Assembly: GCF_000265245.1 (NCBI RefSeq)
Contig: NZ_AJKS02000019.1
Coordinates: 1-55,233, forward strand
From: Halomonas smyrnensis AAD6
Lineage (GTDB): Bacteria > Pseudomonadota > Gammaproteobacteria > Pseudomonadales > Halomonadaceae
DNA: 55,233 bases
Direction: 5' to 3'
A program made the position numbers and the translations under genes. Position 1 is the first letter of the stretch. The number at the start of each line of letters is the position of its first letter. This document shows, piece by piece, positions 1 to 7,640 of the stretch. Below the pieces are notes generated by a model, which saw nothing but the letters and a program-made list of their open reading frames with translations, had not been told where the DNA came from and did not search any database.

Positions 1-53
1 ATGTCCGGGCCTCGGAACGAGAGTCGGCATGACGCCGCGCACGCTCGCCAAAA

Positions 54-86
54 AACGCCCCGTCCTCTCGCCGAGGGCGGGGCGTT
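54..86 (-). terminator. Rho-independent terminator, minus-strand orientation
   Basis: An 8-bp perfect stem (54-61 with 79-86) continues inward through four more pairs, closing on a 9-nt loop. On the minus strand it is followed directly by six T residues (positions 50-55), the classical intrinsic terminator layout. On the plus strand only a poor T tract follows. No minus-strand gene ends just upstream of it inside the window, so it either backs up the 294-320 terminator or ends a short transcript in between. Confidence 0.6.
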
Positions 87-290
87 CGTGTCTCTGGCCA
101 GCGGGAGGTCACGCCCTGGATACCGTTCTGTGGCAGTGGCAGACGCTATGGCCAGTCGGTACCGAGTCGCAGGGGGCGATCGAGGCTTGCTCTGAGGGGA
201 ATGACGAGCCAGGAGAGGCGTGGTGCGGTGGAGGCGCGAGAGGCTGGCGAAGGCGTCGGACTGCACCGGTGGAGCGGGCTCTGGATGGCA
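87..290. other. Gene-free stretch between two terminators
   Basis: No convincing coding frame, tRNA or recognisable structural RNA is visible between the two hairpins. The open frames that cross it have no family resemblance and no good ribosome binding site. With the flanking minus-strand terminators it could hold a small RNA, but no promoter was found. Confidence 0.4.
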
Positions 291-293
291 AAA

Positions 294-320
294 GGCCGGG
301 CAAGATGCCCGGCCTTTCTT
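294..320 (-). terminator. Terminator of the Tim44-like gene
   Basis: A perfect 9-bp stem (294-302 with 306-314) closes a 3-nt loop. It is flanked by A residues at 290-293, read as TTTT on the minus strand, and by TTTCTT on the plus strand. It lies 30 nt beyond the stop codon of the minus-strand gene at 351-1181 and is probably bidirectional. Confidence 0.7.
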
Positions 321-350
321 GTGCCTGTCGTGGTCTGCGAAAGACGCGTA

Positions 351-1181
351 TCAGGCGGGATTCTGCTCGATCCCCTGAACGTGCCAGGGCGCGCCGTCAC
401 GCAGCTCGCGCACCAGGTGCCAGGTCTCGTTGAAGGCGTTCTGCTCGCCGTTCTCGTCGAGGATGCCGTGGAAGAGCACGGTGGCCTCGGCCTGGGTGCC
501 CACTTCCTGGATGCTGCCGAGCTCGGCGAACAGGCGCACGATCTCGGTGCGGTTGTTGGCCGGCTGCTGGTCGCGCTCGCTGCGCAGCAGGTTGTAGAGC
601 TCGGGCGTGACGTAGTCCTGAATCTGGGCGAAGTCGTTGTTGTCCCAGGCGCGCTGCAGGGTCATGAAGTGTTCCTTGGCGCCGCCCAGGAAGCGCTCGC
701 GGTCGAACCACTCGGGCTCCTTGGCGAGACCGCCGCCGAGTGAACCGGTGAAGGCCTGGGGCCGAGCCTGGGCCTGCTCGCGGGACTCGCGGGTCTCCAT
801 GCCGGGGCCGCCTGCCGTTGCCGGGCGCCGCTTGCGGGCGAACAGCCTGAACAGCAGGAAGAGCGCGCCGCCGATCAGCAGTATGTCGAAGAAGCGCAGG
901 TCGTCGAAGGCGCCGCCGAAGAACAGCGAGGCCAGCAGGCCGCCGGCCAGCAGGCCGGCGAAGGGCCCGGCGAAGCGCGACAGGCCGCTGGACGGCTTGC
1001 GCTGGGTCGAGGCCGCGCCGGCGGTGCTGTTGGTGCGCGAGCTGGTCGCGCTGGGCGAGTCCGCCGAGCGGGAATAGCTGCCGAAGCTCTTGCCGCCGCC
1101 CAGGCGGCGAGCGTCGGCATGATCGACGGCGAGGCCGAAGCCCAGCAGGCCGACGACCAGCATGACGAAGAGTTGACGCAT
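351..1181 (-). CDS. Tim44-like domain membrane protein
   Basis: The 276-residue product starts with a hydrophobic signal or anchor segment (about residues 1-24) and a GGGKSFG motif, followed by a Ser/Thr/Ala-rich linker. Two hydrophobic stretches (about 70-90 and 97-113) precede a basic ARKRR cluster. The C-terminal ~130 residues look like the Tim44-like / TIM44-related lipid-interacting fold found in bacterial COG4395 proteins. The bacterial role is not established; the mitochondrial relative tethers the import motor to the inner membrane. The gene is monocistronic: a terminator follows it and the next gene upstream diverges. Family call is from sequence pattern; function is unknown. Confidence 0.75.
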   Translation of the reverse strand: MRQLFVMLVVGLLGFGLAVDHADARRLGGGKSFGSYSRSADSPSATSSRTNSTAGAASTQRKPSSGLSRFAGPFAGLLAGGLLASLFFGGAFDDLRFFDILLIGGALFLLFRLFARKRRPATAGGPGMETRESREQAQARPQAFTGSLGGGLAKEPEWFDRERFLGGAKEHFMTLQRAWDNNDFAQIQDYVTPELYNLLRSERDQQPANNRTEIVRLFAELGSIQEVGTQAEATVLFHGILDENGEQNAFNETWHLVRELRDGAPWHVQGIEQNPA

Positions 1182-1286
1182 CGTGTGTCTCCAATGAATG
1201 TGGCGGGAGAGCCGCCGGGAAGAAGTGAAGGCATCATTCTATCGACTCAGCGGGTCACCGGCACCGTCTACCTTAGGGGAGCGTCG

Positions 1287-1859
1287 ATGCGTCTTGTTCG
1301 AGAGAAGAGCCTGCTGTTGATCGTCGATCTGCAGGCCGGCCTGCTGCCGGTGCTGGACGGCGGCGAGCAGGCCGTCCGCGAGGCGAGCTGGCTGGGTGGC
1401 GTGGCCGAGGCGCTGGATGTGCCGGTGTGGCTGACCGAGCAGTATCCGGCGGGGCTGGGTGGCAGCGATCCGCGTCTGGCGTTCGAGGGCGCCCGGTACT
1501 GGGAGAAGACCCGCTTCGATGCCCATGGGGAAACGGCCTTCGCCGCGGCGCTGGCCCGGAGCGGGCGAGATCAGGTGGTGCTGTGCGGGGCCGAGGCCCA
1601 CGTCTGTGTGCTGCAGACGGGGCTCGGGCTTCGCGCAGCGGGATACGAGGTCTTCTGGCTGGCGGAGGCCACGGTCAGCCGGCGGCGCGAGGAGGCGTCC
1701 CTGGCCCGGCGGCGGATCGAGCGGGCCGGCGCCTGGACGGTGAGCGCCGACATGGCGGCCTATGAGTGGCTGGAGCGCTGCGACGATGCCCGCTTCAGGG
1801 ACGTGCACCGCCGCTTCCTCAAGCCGCGTTCACCGCGGCCACTGCGCTTCTTCGATTGA
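1287..1859 (+). CDS. Isochorismatase-like cysteine hydrolase
   Basis: A 190-residue single-domain protein of the isochorismatase-like hydrolase family. The expected catalytic triad is visible as Asp14 (VDLQAG), Lys74 (YWEKTRF) and Cys107 (GAEAHVCVLQT). Members hydrolyse amide or vinyl-ether bonds; the substrate cannot be read from sequence, and the closest pattern is the YcaC/hydrolase subgroup rather than a siderophore isochorismatase, since no siderophore genes are nearby. The frame is open upstream to 1119, but the ATG at 1287 is preceded by AGGGGA at good spacing and begins the conserved domain, so it was chosen. It diverges from the Tim44-like gene and converges on yaaA with a 6-bp gap. 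Confidence 0.85.
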   Translation: MRLVREKSLLLIVDLQAGLLPVLDGGEQAVREASWLGGVAEALDVPVWLTEQYPAGLGGSDPRLAFEGARYWEKTRFDAHGETAFAAALARSGRDQVVLCGAEAHVCVLQTGLGLRAAGYEVFWLAEATVSRRREEASLARRRIERAGAWTVSADMAAYEWLERCDDARFRDVHRRFLKPRSPRPLRFFD

Positions 1860-1865
1860 AGCGCG

Positions 1866-2648
1866 TCAGGGACGGTCCTGCTCGGCGCGGCAGAACACCA
1901 GGGTGTTGCCCTCGGACTCGGCGGCGCTGTAGCGATAGCCGGCCACGTCAAATTCCTTGAGGCCTTCCGGATCGTCGAGGCGCTGCCGGATCATCCAGGC
2001 CGCCATCAGGCCGCGGGCCTTCTTTGCGTAGAAGCTGATGATCTTGTACTGGCCGTTCTTCTCGTCCTTGAACACCGGGGTGATCACCCGTGCGTCGAGC
2101 CTCCTGGCATCGACGGCCTTGAAGTACTCGTTGGACGCCAGGTTGACCAGCACCTTGCTGCCGCTCTCGGCGATGGCTCGCTCGAGGGCCGTGGTCAGGG
2201 TCGGCTTCCAGTAGGCGTAGAGATCCTTGCCGGCCGGGTTGGCCAGCTTGGTGCCCATCTCCAGCCGGTAGGGCTGGATCAGGTCCAGCGGCCGCAGCAG
2301 GCCGTAGAGGCCGGAGAGGATACGCAGATGATCCTGGGCGAAGGCGTTGTCGCCCTCGTCGAAGGAGGCGGCCTCCAGCCCCACGTAGACGTCGCCCTGA
2401 AAGGCCTGGGCGGCGGGCTTGGCGTTGTCCGGCGTGAAGGGCGTCTGCCACTCGGCGAAGCGGGCCGCGTTGAGGCCGGCGATCTTGTCGCTGACGCCCA
2501 TCAGCTCGCTGATCTGCTGCGGCGAGAGGTCGCGCAGGATGCCGATCAGCTCGCGGCTGCGGTCGAGGAAGTCGGGCTGGGTGGCCTGGGCCGTGGTCGC
2601 CGGGGTCTCGAAGTCCAGCGTCTTGGCGGGCGAGATCACGCTCAGCAT
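1866..2648 (-). CDS. yaaA: Peroxide stress protein YaaA
   Basis: The 260-residue protein matches the YaaA/UPF0246 (DUF328) family over its full length. It begins [14 protein letters not shown], the family signature, and keeps the central [19 protein letters not shown] block and the C-terminal SFYAKKARG motif. In E. coli YaaA limits intracellular unincorporated iron during H2O2 stress and has a DNA-binding helix-hairpin-helix-like fold. The start ATG is preceded by AGGAGC. The neighbours are unrelated in function, so it is probably its own transcription unit. No OxyR-type operator was identified by eye. Confidence 0.93.
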   Translation of the reverse strand: MLSVISPAKTLDFETPATTAQATQPDFLDRSRELIGILRDLSPQQISELMGVSDKIAGLNAARFAEWQTPFTPDNAKPAAQAFQGDVYVGLEAASFDEGDNAFAQDHLRILSGLYGLLRPLDLIQPYRLEMGTKLANPAGKDLYAYWKPTLTTALERAIAESGSKVLVNLASNEYFKAVDARRLDARVITPVFKDEKNGQYKIISFYAKKARGLMAAWMIRQRLDDPEGLKEFDVAGYRYSAAESEGNTLVFCRAEQDRP

Positions 2649-2701
2649 GGGGCGCTCCTGTGCCTGGATAGATTCGGTCCGAGTATATCAGGCACGCCCG
2701 G

Positions 2702-2734
2702 GCGCCGGGGCTATCGGGCTCATAGCCCCGGCGC
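2702..2734 (-). terminator. Strong hairpin after tas, no T tract
   Basis: A perfect 13-bp inverted repeat (2702-2714 with 2722-2734) with a 7-nt loop lies between tas and yaaA, both on the minus strand. It is GC-rich but has no T run on either side, so it may be a Rho-assisted stop, an mRNA 3'-end stabiliser, or part of the yaaA promoter region. Confidence 0.4.
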
Positions 2735-2758
2735 GGGGCCGGAGGCGGGAGGCGAGGC

Positions 2759-3790
2759 TCAGGGGCTGGGGTTGGGAATGCGCTGGTGCACGGCTTCGAT
2801 GGCCGCGAGGACCTCGTCGTCGAGGCGCAGCGACTCGCTCGCCAGGTTGCTCTCCAGCTGCGCCATGCTGGTGGCACCGATGATGTTGCTGGTCAGGAAG
2901 GAGCGCGAATTGACGTAGGCCAGCGCCATCTGGGCCGGATCGAGGCCGTGTTCGCGGGCGATCTCGACGTAGGCCCGCGTCGCCTCGTCGGCCTGGGGCG
3001 TGTTGTAGCGCTGGAAGCGCTCGTACAGCGTCAGGCGTGCCCCCTCCGGCCAGGCGCCGTCGAGGTACTTGCCGGACAGCTTGCCGAAGGCCAGCGGCGA
3101 GTAGGCCAGCAGGCCCACGTCCTCGCGATGGGCGATCTCGGCCAGGCCGACCTCGAAGCTGCGGTTGAGCAGGCTGTAGGGGTTCTGTACCGAGGCCACG
3201 CGAGGCAGACCCTGGCGCTCGGCCAGCCGCAGTGCGTGCATCACGCCCCAGGGCGTCTCGTTGGAGAGGCCCACGGCGCGGATCTTGCCGGCCTGCACCA
3301 GCTCCTGCAGCGCCGACAGGCTCTCCTCGAGGGCGACGGCGTCCTCTTCGGCGTCGTGCTCGTAGCCGAGGCGGCCGAAGAAGTTGGCGCGGCGGTCGGG
3401 CCAGTGCAGCTGGTAGAGGTCGACGTAGTCGGTCTGCAGCCGGGCCAGGCTGGTATCGATGGCCTGGTGGATCTGCTCGCGGGTCAGTCGCGAGCCGCCG
3501 CGGATATGGTCGAGGCCCGGGCCGGCGGCCTTGGTGGCGATGATGACGTCGTCACGGGCGCCGCGCGCCTTGAGCCAGCTGCCGACGTAGGCTTCGGTCA
3601 GTCCCTGGGTCTCGGCCTTGGGCGGCACCGGGTACATCTCGGCGGTGTCGATGAAGTTGACGCCGAAGGCCACGGCGCGGTCGAGCTGCTCGTGGGCCTC
3701 GGCCTCGGTGTTCTTTTCGCCGAAGGTCATGGTGCCGAGGCACAGGCGGCTGACATCAAGGCCGGTACGGCCCAGGGGGCGGGTCTGCAT
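2759..3790 (-). CDS. tas: NADP(H)-dependent aldo/keto reductase, Tas type
   Basis: The 343-residue protein is a full-length aldo/keto reductase. The catalytic tetrad is in place: Asp and Tyr in FIDTAEMYPV, Lys in IIATKAAG and His in YQLHWPD. The Tas subgroup is indicated by MQTRPLGRTGLDVSRLCLGT at the start, by the EMYPVPPKAETQG insert, and by the length. E. coli Tas restores tyrosine synthesis to a starved mutant, but its physiological substrate is not known. The start has GAGGAG at good spacing. The gene is monocistronic, with its own candidate promoter at 3827-3856. Confidence 0.9.
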   Translation of the reverse strand: MQTRPLGRTGLDVSRLCLGTMTFGEKNTEAEAHEQLDRAVAFGVNFIDTAEMYPVPPKAETQGLTEAYVGSWLKARGARDDVIIATKAAGPGLDHIRGGSRLTREQIHQAIDTSLARLQTDYVDLYQLHWPDRRANFFGRLGYEHDAEEDAVALEESLSALQELVQAGKIRAVGLSNETPWGVMHALRLAERQGLPRVASVQNPYSLLNRSFEVGLAEIAHREDVGLLAYSPLAFGKLSGKYLDGAWPEGARLTLYERFQRYNTPQADEATRAYVEIAREHGLDPAQMALAYVNSRSFLTSNIIGATSMAQLESNLASESLRLDDEVLAAIEAVHQRIPNPSP

Positions 3791-3826
3791 CCGTTTCTCC
3801 TCATCAAGAGTTGGCAGTGCGTTGGC

Positions 3827-3856
3827 ATGGTAGCGCCGGGGGAGCGATATCGTAAA
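3827..3856 (-). promoter_or_regulatory. Candidate sigma-70 promoter of tas
   Basis: On the minus strand TTTACG is followed after 18 bp by TACCAT, 36 bp upstream of the tas start codon. The match is moderate. No operator-like repeat is obvious next to it. Confidence 0.4.
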
Positions 3857-4012
3857 CGCCGAGGGGTTGAGTCACCGCCGGGGCGGGCGTATGCTGCGCA
3901 TCCGCTGCCTGGGAGGAGCCCACAAGGCGGCCGATTTTTTTCCGTACAGGACGCCGGACACAGGGGTGTGCTCGACGTCATCAACCGACCTCCGGACGCA
4001 AGGTTGTTTGTC

Positions 4013-4528
4013 ATGCCGCAGGCATCGTCACTGTTCACTCGGCTCGAGTACCATCTGGCGCGCCAGCTGTTCCATACCAGCTGGCTGCCTCGCTCGCCGC
4101 GCACGCAGCGCCTGACCATGCACCTCTTTCAGCGCTGCGCGGACGCCGGTCATCCGGCCGCCCTGTCGCTGTACGGCCATATGCTGTTTCGCCGTGCCGT
4201 CACGCCGCAGGACAAGGCCCGTGGTGCCCGTTACGTGCTCGAGGCCGCCCAGGGCGGGGATCTGCACGCCCAGTATCAGGCCGGGCAGATCTACGAGCAC
4301 GGCTGCGCCCAGTACCCGCACCGCGCCGATCGCGCCGTGACCTGGTACGCCCGGGCCGGCGAGGCCGGGCATCGCCTGGCGGCGGAGCGCCTGGCGCGCG
4401 CCTACCGCGACGGCGAGCTGGAGCTGCCGGAGGATCCCGAGCGCACCGCGCACTGGACGGCGCTGGCCGAACGCAACGCCGCGCCGGTGGCGTCACTGGA
4501 CAGCGACGAAGCCGGGACGCGACACTAG
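4013..4528 (+). CDS. Sel1-repeat (SEL1/TPR-like) protein
   Basis: The 171-residue product contains consecutive Sel1-like helical repeats: CADAGHPAALSLYGHML, AAQGGDLHAQYQAGQIYEHG and AGEAGHRLAAERLARAYRDG. Such solenoids act as protein-protein interaction scaffolds; nothing shows the partner. There is no signal peptide, so it is probably cytoplasmic. The frame is open far upstream across the tas antisense strand, but real coding begins at ATG 4013, where an AAGG lies about 10 nt upstream. Pro/His/Arg-rich terminal regions outside the repeats are not conserved-looking. It stands alone, followed after a short gap by the exonuclease gene on the same strand. Confidence 0.8.
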   Translation: MPQASSLFTRLEYHLARQLFHTSWLPRSPRTQRLTMHLFQRCADAGHPAALSLYGHMLFRRAVTPQDKARGARYVLEAAQGGDLHAQYQAGQIYEHGCAQYPHRADRAVTWYARAGEAGHRLAAERLARAYRDGELELPEDPERTAHWTALAERNAAPVASLDSDEAGTRH

Positions 4529-4607
4529 GATGATGGCGCCTCCTGCGGGGCAGTGACTTCGGCCGTCAATGACCGGCGGCCCTACATCATCAAGGACTCA
4601 GCAGCCC

Positions 4608-5102
4608 GTGACGTTACCGACACTGCTGGATATCGAAGCGTCCGGATTCGGACGCGGCAGCTACCCCATCGAGGTCGGCCTGGCTCGCGCGGACGGCAGC
4701 ACCTGCGCCTTCCTGATCCAGCCCCTGGACGAGTGGACGCACTGGGATCCCAAGGCGGAACTCCTGCATGGCATCTCGCGCAATCGCCTGGCGCGCGAGG
4801 GCCATCCCGTGCGTCAGGTGGCGTGCTGGCTCAACGACGAGCTGGCCGAGATCGGCGTGGCCTACAGCGACAGCTGGGGCTACGACAACACCTGGCTGTC
4901 GCTGCTCTTCCATCACGCCGGCATGCTGCCGGCCTTCCGCCTCGAGGCCCTGCGCCGCCTGCTCAGCGAGGAGCAGATGGCGCGCTGGAGCGACATCAAG
5001 GAGGCGATCATCGAGGAGCGCGGCATCCATCGCCACCGCGCCGGGGAAGACGCCCTGCTGCTGCAGCTCACCTACCAGCGCACGCTGGAGATCGCCGACT
5101 GA
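4608..5102 (+). CDS. DEDDh-type 3'-5' exonuclease-like protein
   Basis: The ~164-residue protein opens with LLDIEASGFG, matching the ExoI motif (Asp and Glu metal ligands) of DnaQ-like exonucleases. A later D in WGYDNTW fits ExoII, and HRHRAGEDA fits the ExoIII His-x4-Asp of the DEDDh class. It is shorter than DnaQ or RNase T and has no partner domain, so it is probably a stand-alone nuclease; the substrate (DNA or RNA) is open. The start is uncertain: GTG 4608, with AAGGA 11-15 nt upstream, places the motif at the N-terminus as usual, and ATG 4569 would add 13 unconserved residues. It may be cotranscribed with the Sel1 gene 79 bp upstream. Confidence 0.75.
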   Translation: MTLPTLLDIEASGFGRGSYPIEVGLARADGSTCAFLIQPLDEWTHWDPKAELLHGISRNRLAREGHPVRQVACWLNDELAEIGVAYSDSWGYDNTWLSLLFHHAGMLPAFRLEALRRLLSEEQMARWSDIKEAIIEERGIHRHRAGEDALLLQLTYQRTLEIAD

Positions 5103-5131
5103 GACGGCGGTGATGCCCCCGTGATGCGCTC

Positions 5132-5158
5132 GACCGCCCGGCCTTGTGCCGGGCGGTC
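5132..5158 (+). terminator. Hairpin between converging genes
   Basis: A perfect 11-bp stem (5132-5142 with 5148-5158) with a 5-nt loop lies 30 nt after the exonuclease stop, between converging genes. The T tract is weak on both strands. It is probably a bidirectional terminator. Confidence 0.55.
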
Positions 5159-5160
5159 TG

Positions 5161-5192
5161 CGTTGTGGGGGATGAACGTTGTGGGGGATGAA
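5161..5192. repeat. 16-bp perfect tandem duplication
   Basis: The unit CGTTGTGGGGGATGAA occurs twice head to tail with no mismatch, at 5161-5176 and 5177-5192, just before the stop codon of the LOG-family gene. It is intergenic and looks like recent replication slippage. Confidence 0.9.
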
Positions 5193-5199
5193 GGCCGGC

Positions 5200-5751
5200 T
5201 CAGGAGGCGGCGAGGCGTGCCTCCAGGGCGTCGAGCAGCGCCTCGGGCGCCTCGTCGGCGAGCAGGTCCCGGCGGGTGTGGGCGTTGAGGAAGCCGTGCT
5301 CCACGGTGCTGTCGAGGAAGGTCAGCAGCGGCGAATAGAAGCCGGCGGTGTCGAGCAGGCCGATCGGCTTGTCGTGCAGCCCCAGGTAGCGCCAGGTCCA
5401 GGCCTCGAACAGCTCCTCCAGGGTGCCGATGCCGCCGGGCAGGGCGATGAAGGCATCGCAGTGGGCGGCCATGCTGGCCTTGCGCTCGTGCATGTTGCGC
5501 ACGCGGATCAGCCGCGTCAGCTCCAGGTGCGCCTGCTCGCGCTCCACCAGATGATCCGGCATCACGCCGACCACCTCGCCGCCGGCCGCCAGCACGCTGT
5601 TGGCCAGCTCGCCCATCATGCCCACGCGGGCGCCGCCGTAGACCAGCGAGTGGCCGCGGCGGGCCAGCGCCTCGCCCAGGTGCCGGGCGGCGGCGAGAAA
5701 GCGCGGGTCGTGGCCGTCCCGCGAGCCCAGGTAGACGCAGAATCTCGACAT
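5200..5751 (-). CDS. LOG-family (TIGR00730) Rossmann-fold protein
   Basis: The 183-residue protein belongs to the LOG / 'lysine decarboxylase-like' family. It carries the nucleotide-binding start VYLGSRDG, the SLVYGGARVGMMG loop and the diagnostic ALPGGIGTLEELFE motif (PGGxGTxxE). Plant and many bacterial members are cytokinin riboside 5'-monophosphate phosphoribohydrolases that remove ribose phosphate from N6-modified AMP; related bacterial proteins cleave other nucleotides. The bacterial role is probably nucleotide salvage or housekeeping. The start ATG has GAGGAGGACACC upstream, a strong ribosome binding site. It lies ~100 bp downstream of the DUF501 operon on the same strand, with a hairpin between. 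Confidence 0.88.
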   Translation of the reverse strand: MSRFCVYLGSRDGHDPRFLAAARHLGEALARRGHSLVYGGARVGMMGELANSVLAAGGEVVGVMPDHLVEREQAHLELTRLIRVRNMHERKASMAAHCDAFIALPGGIGTLEELFEAWTWRYLGLHDKPIGLLDTAGFYSPLLTFLDSTVEHGFLNAHTRRDLLADEAPEALLDALEARLAAS

Positions 5752-5797
5752 GGTGTCCTCCTCGAAGCGTGATCGTCGGCGGCGCGCCGACGCAAGA

Positions 5798-5817
5798 AGG
5801 GCGCCCTCAGGCGCCCT
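5798..5817 (-). terminator. Hairpin after the DUF501 operon
   Basis: An 8-bp stem (5798-5805 with 5810-5817) with a CTCA loop lies 31 nt past the DUF501 stop. On the minus strand it is followed by TCTTGCG, a modest T-rich tail. A second small inverted repeat lies at about 5774-5792. Confidence 0.5.
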
Positions 5818-5848
5818 CGTGTGATGTCTCCATCGCTCGGCCGGCCGC

Positions 5849-6370
5849 TCAGGGCAGCAGGTCGATGACGCCGTATTCGGCGTCCACCCACTGGCCGATG
5901 ACGTTGTGGCCGCACAGATGATGGGCGTACTGGGTGTGCAGGCAGCGCACCTGATCCCAGTTGGCGATGCCGCCGATGCCGCGCTGGCGCAGCACGTCGC
6001 CGTAGCCGCGACGCTCGACCTCGGCGCGCTGCGCCTCGTTCATGTGGCGCCAGCGGGCGGCCACGTAGTCCTCGTGGCTCCGGTGATAGGCGGCCATGAA
6101 CTCGGGGTCCTCCTTGAGCCGCGCCTCGAGGGTCTTGATCACGCCGGCGGCCTCGATGCGCGACAGCTCGATCTTGAGCCGCTCGTCGCTCAGCCAGTAG
6201 AGCGTCGGGAAGGGCGTTTCGTCGACGATGGGCGCCATGCGCAGCACCAGCGGCGTGCCCTCGCCGTCGGTGGCGGCCAGGGCCTCGATGCCGCGGGGCG
6301 CGCGGCCGAGCTGCGCGGCGATGACGGCGAGCTGGCGCTCGTCGGGCTGGGTGTCAGGTTGAATCACCAT
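5849..6370 (-). CDS. DUF501 domain-containing protein
   Basis: The 173-residue protein matches the DUF501 family: QLGRAPRGIEALAA near the start, then FPTLYWLSDERLKIELSRIEAAG, and a C-terminal GGIANWDQVRCLHTQYAHHL segment that keeps conserved Cys and His residues and ends in HNVIGQWVD. The function is unknown; in actinobacteria and proteobacteria the gene is often near ppx/eno-type genes, but not here. The conserved start is ATG 6370, 16 nt inside the upstream gene, implying translational coupling. It is the last gene of the thioesterase-ybaK-unknown-DUF501 operon. Confidence 0.85.
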   Translation of the reverse strand: MVIQPDTQPDERQLAVIAAQLGRAPRGIEALAATDGEGTPLVLRMAPIVDETPFPTLYWLSDERLKIELSRIEAAGVIKTLEARLKEDPEFMAAYHRSHEDYVAARWRHMNEAQRAEVERRGYGDVLRQRGIGGIANWDQVRCLHTQYAHHLCGHNVIGQWVDAEYGVIDLLP

Positions 6371-6671
6371 CGTCGGGGTCGTCTCGTATGAACTTGGTCG
6401 AGCGTCCCACGGCGCGAAAGAAGGTGCGGTTGAGCTGCTCGGGGGTGGGCACGTAGTGCCAGTGCCGTTCGCAGTACTCACCGCCGCGCGCGATCAGGAC
6501 ATCGTAGAGGCGGTTGAAGGGCGCATCATAATCGTAGGGGTCTGCCCCGAACAAGCGGATATGCGGGTAGTCGGCGAAGCGCTCGAGGAAGAAGTTCTCC
6601 AGGTCGGCCTCGACGGCGCGATGGCGGGCGACGTCGTCGGGATCGAGCCAGAGGTCGTAGCGGATGGCCAT
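6354..6671 (-). CDS. Small protein of unknown function
   Basis: This 105-residue acidic and aromatic-rich protein is not a family I recognise. It starts MAIRYDLWLDPDDVARHRAVE and contains many Tyr, Phe, Trp and His residues, with motifs such as PHIRLFGADPYDYDAPFNRLYD and CERHWHYVPTPEQLNRTFFRAVG, and a DDPDDGDST tail. No signal peptide or membrane segment is visible. It has a GGAG ribosome site and overlaps the DUF501 start by 17 nt, so the two are probably cotranslated and might interact. Third-position GC use is like its neighbours, which supports real coding. Confidence 0.7.
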   Translation of the reverse strand: MAIRYDLWLDPDDVARHRAVEADLENFFLERFADYPHIRLFGADPYDYDAPFNRLYDVLIARGGEYCERHWHYVPTPEQLNRTFFRAVGRSTKFIRDDPDDGDST

Positions 6672-6732
6672 GGGGACTCCCTTGGGATCGGTGAGGCGAA
6701 TATGACTGGGACCGCAGGCGGTGGCGTTCGGC

Positions 6733-7203
6733 TCAGGCGCGGGCCAGGGGCGCGAAGGTCGCCGACAGCAGTCGCGCCAGATCGCCCGGGGCGAGGGCGA
6801 GTTCCAGGCCGCGCCGCCCGCCGCTGACGTGGAAGCGTGCCAGCGCCTCGGCGCTGTCGTCGATGAAGGCCGGCAGGCGTTTCTTCTGCCCCAGCGGGCT
6901 GATGCCGCCGACCACGTAGCCGGTGGCGCGTTCGGCCTCGACGGGCTCGGCCATCCGTGCCTTGCGGGCGCCGGCCGCCCGGGCCAGGGCCTTGAGATCG
7001 AGCTGGCCGGGGACCGGCACGATGGCCATCGCCAGCCGGCCGTCGTCGAGGCGGGCGAGCAGGGTCTTGAACACCGTCTCGGCGGGCAGGCCCAGGGCCT
7101 CGGCGGCCTCCTCGCCGTAGGCGGGACGGCGCGGGTCATGCTCGTAGCTGGCCGTCTCGAAGGCCACGCCGGCCTTCTCCAGGGTCTTGATGGCGGGGGT
7201 CAT
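6733..7203 (-). CDS. ybaK: Cys-tRNA(Pro)/Cys-tRNA(Cys) deacylase YbaK
   Basis: The 156-residue protein is a full-length YbaK/EbsC-type member of the INS/ProX superfamily. Visible signatures are the start MTPAIKTLEKAGVAF, the YGEEAAEALGLPAETVFKTL helix, GGISPLGQKKRLPAFID and the C-terminal SGGRRGLELAL block. YbaK hydrolyses Cys mis-charged on tRNA(Pro), complementing ProRS editing. It begins inside the stop codon of the upstream thioesterase gene (ATGA overlap), so the two are translationally coupled. A conserved Lys in VFKTL corresponds to the catalytic Lys of the family. Confidence 0.93.
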   Translation of the reverse strand: MTPAIKTLEKAGVAFETASYEHDPRRPAYGEEAAEALGLPAETVFKTLLARLDDGRLAMAIVPVPGQLDLKALARAAGARKARMAEPVEAERATGYVVGGISPLGQKKRLPAFIDDSAEALARFHVSGGRRGLELALAPGDLARLLSATFAPLARA

Positions 7204-7610
7204 GCGTCCTGGGTCTCCGTATCCTGCAGGTGGGCGGCCAGCGCCTCGCGCAGCCCGCCCTCGATGGGCACCGCGCCCTTGGCCTGATGATCGTAGTGGA
7301 CCAGCACGGTATGGCCCAGGTTGGCCAGCCGGCCCGACTGCCAGGCCTCCTGAGTCACGGTGAAGGAGCTGGTGCCGAGCCGGGTGAGATAGGTGCGGAT
7401 CTCGATGTCCCGGCCGTAGAACAGTTCGGCCCGGTAGTCGATCTCCATCCGCGCCATGATCAGCCGCCAGCGGCCGGGATCGAGGTCCGGCGTGAAGAGC
7501 CTGAACAGGTCGTTGCGGGCCAGCTCGAACCAGGCCGGCAGGCGGGTGTTGTTGATATGCCCCAGGGCATCGGTGTCGTAGAAGGCGGGTTCGATGGTGC
7601 GCGTGAACAT
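7200..7610 (-). CDS. Acyl-CoA thioesterase, 4HBT hot-dog family
   Basis: The 136-residue protein is a single hot-dog domain of the 4-hydroxybenzoyl-CoA thioesterase (YbgC/FadM-like) type. The N-terminal AFYDTDALGHINNTRLPAWFELAR holds the catalytic Asp (YDTDALGH) and the central helix; the rest follows the family's strand order. It presumably hydrolyses a fatty or aromatic acyl-CoA; the exact substrate is not readable. The chosen ATG 7610 gives the normal family length; the frame stays open upstream but without coding character. First gene of the operon with ybaK; a candidate promoter with an embedded palindrome lies 30-60 bp upstream. Confidence 0.87.
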   Translation of the reverse strand: MFTRTIEPAFYDTDALGHINNTRLPAWFELARNDLFRLFTPDLDPGRWRLIMARMEIDYRAELFYGRDIEIRTYLTRLGTSSFTVTQEAWQSGRLANLGHTVLVHYDHQAKGAVPIEGGLREALAAHLQDTETQDA

Positions 7611-7640
7611 GGGGGTCCTCGTCGGTCGGGCCGAAGCGCT

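Noticed and set aside
87..290. A tRNA, 6S, 4.5S or RNase P RNA gene in the first gap
   Set aside because: No T-arm consensus, no SRP or 6S core motifs on either strand.
1119..1286. 56-residue N-terminal extension of the isochorismatase-like protein
   Set aside because: It overlaps the opposite gene, has no conserved sequence, and the ATG at 1287 has a good ribosome site.
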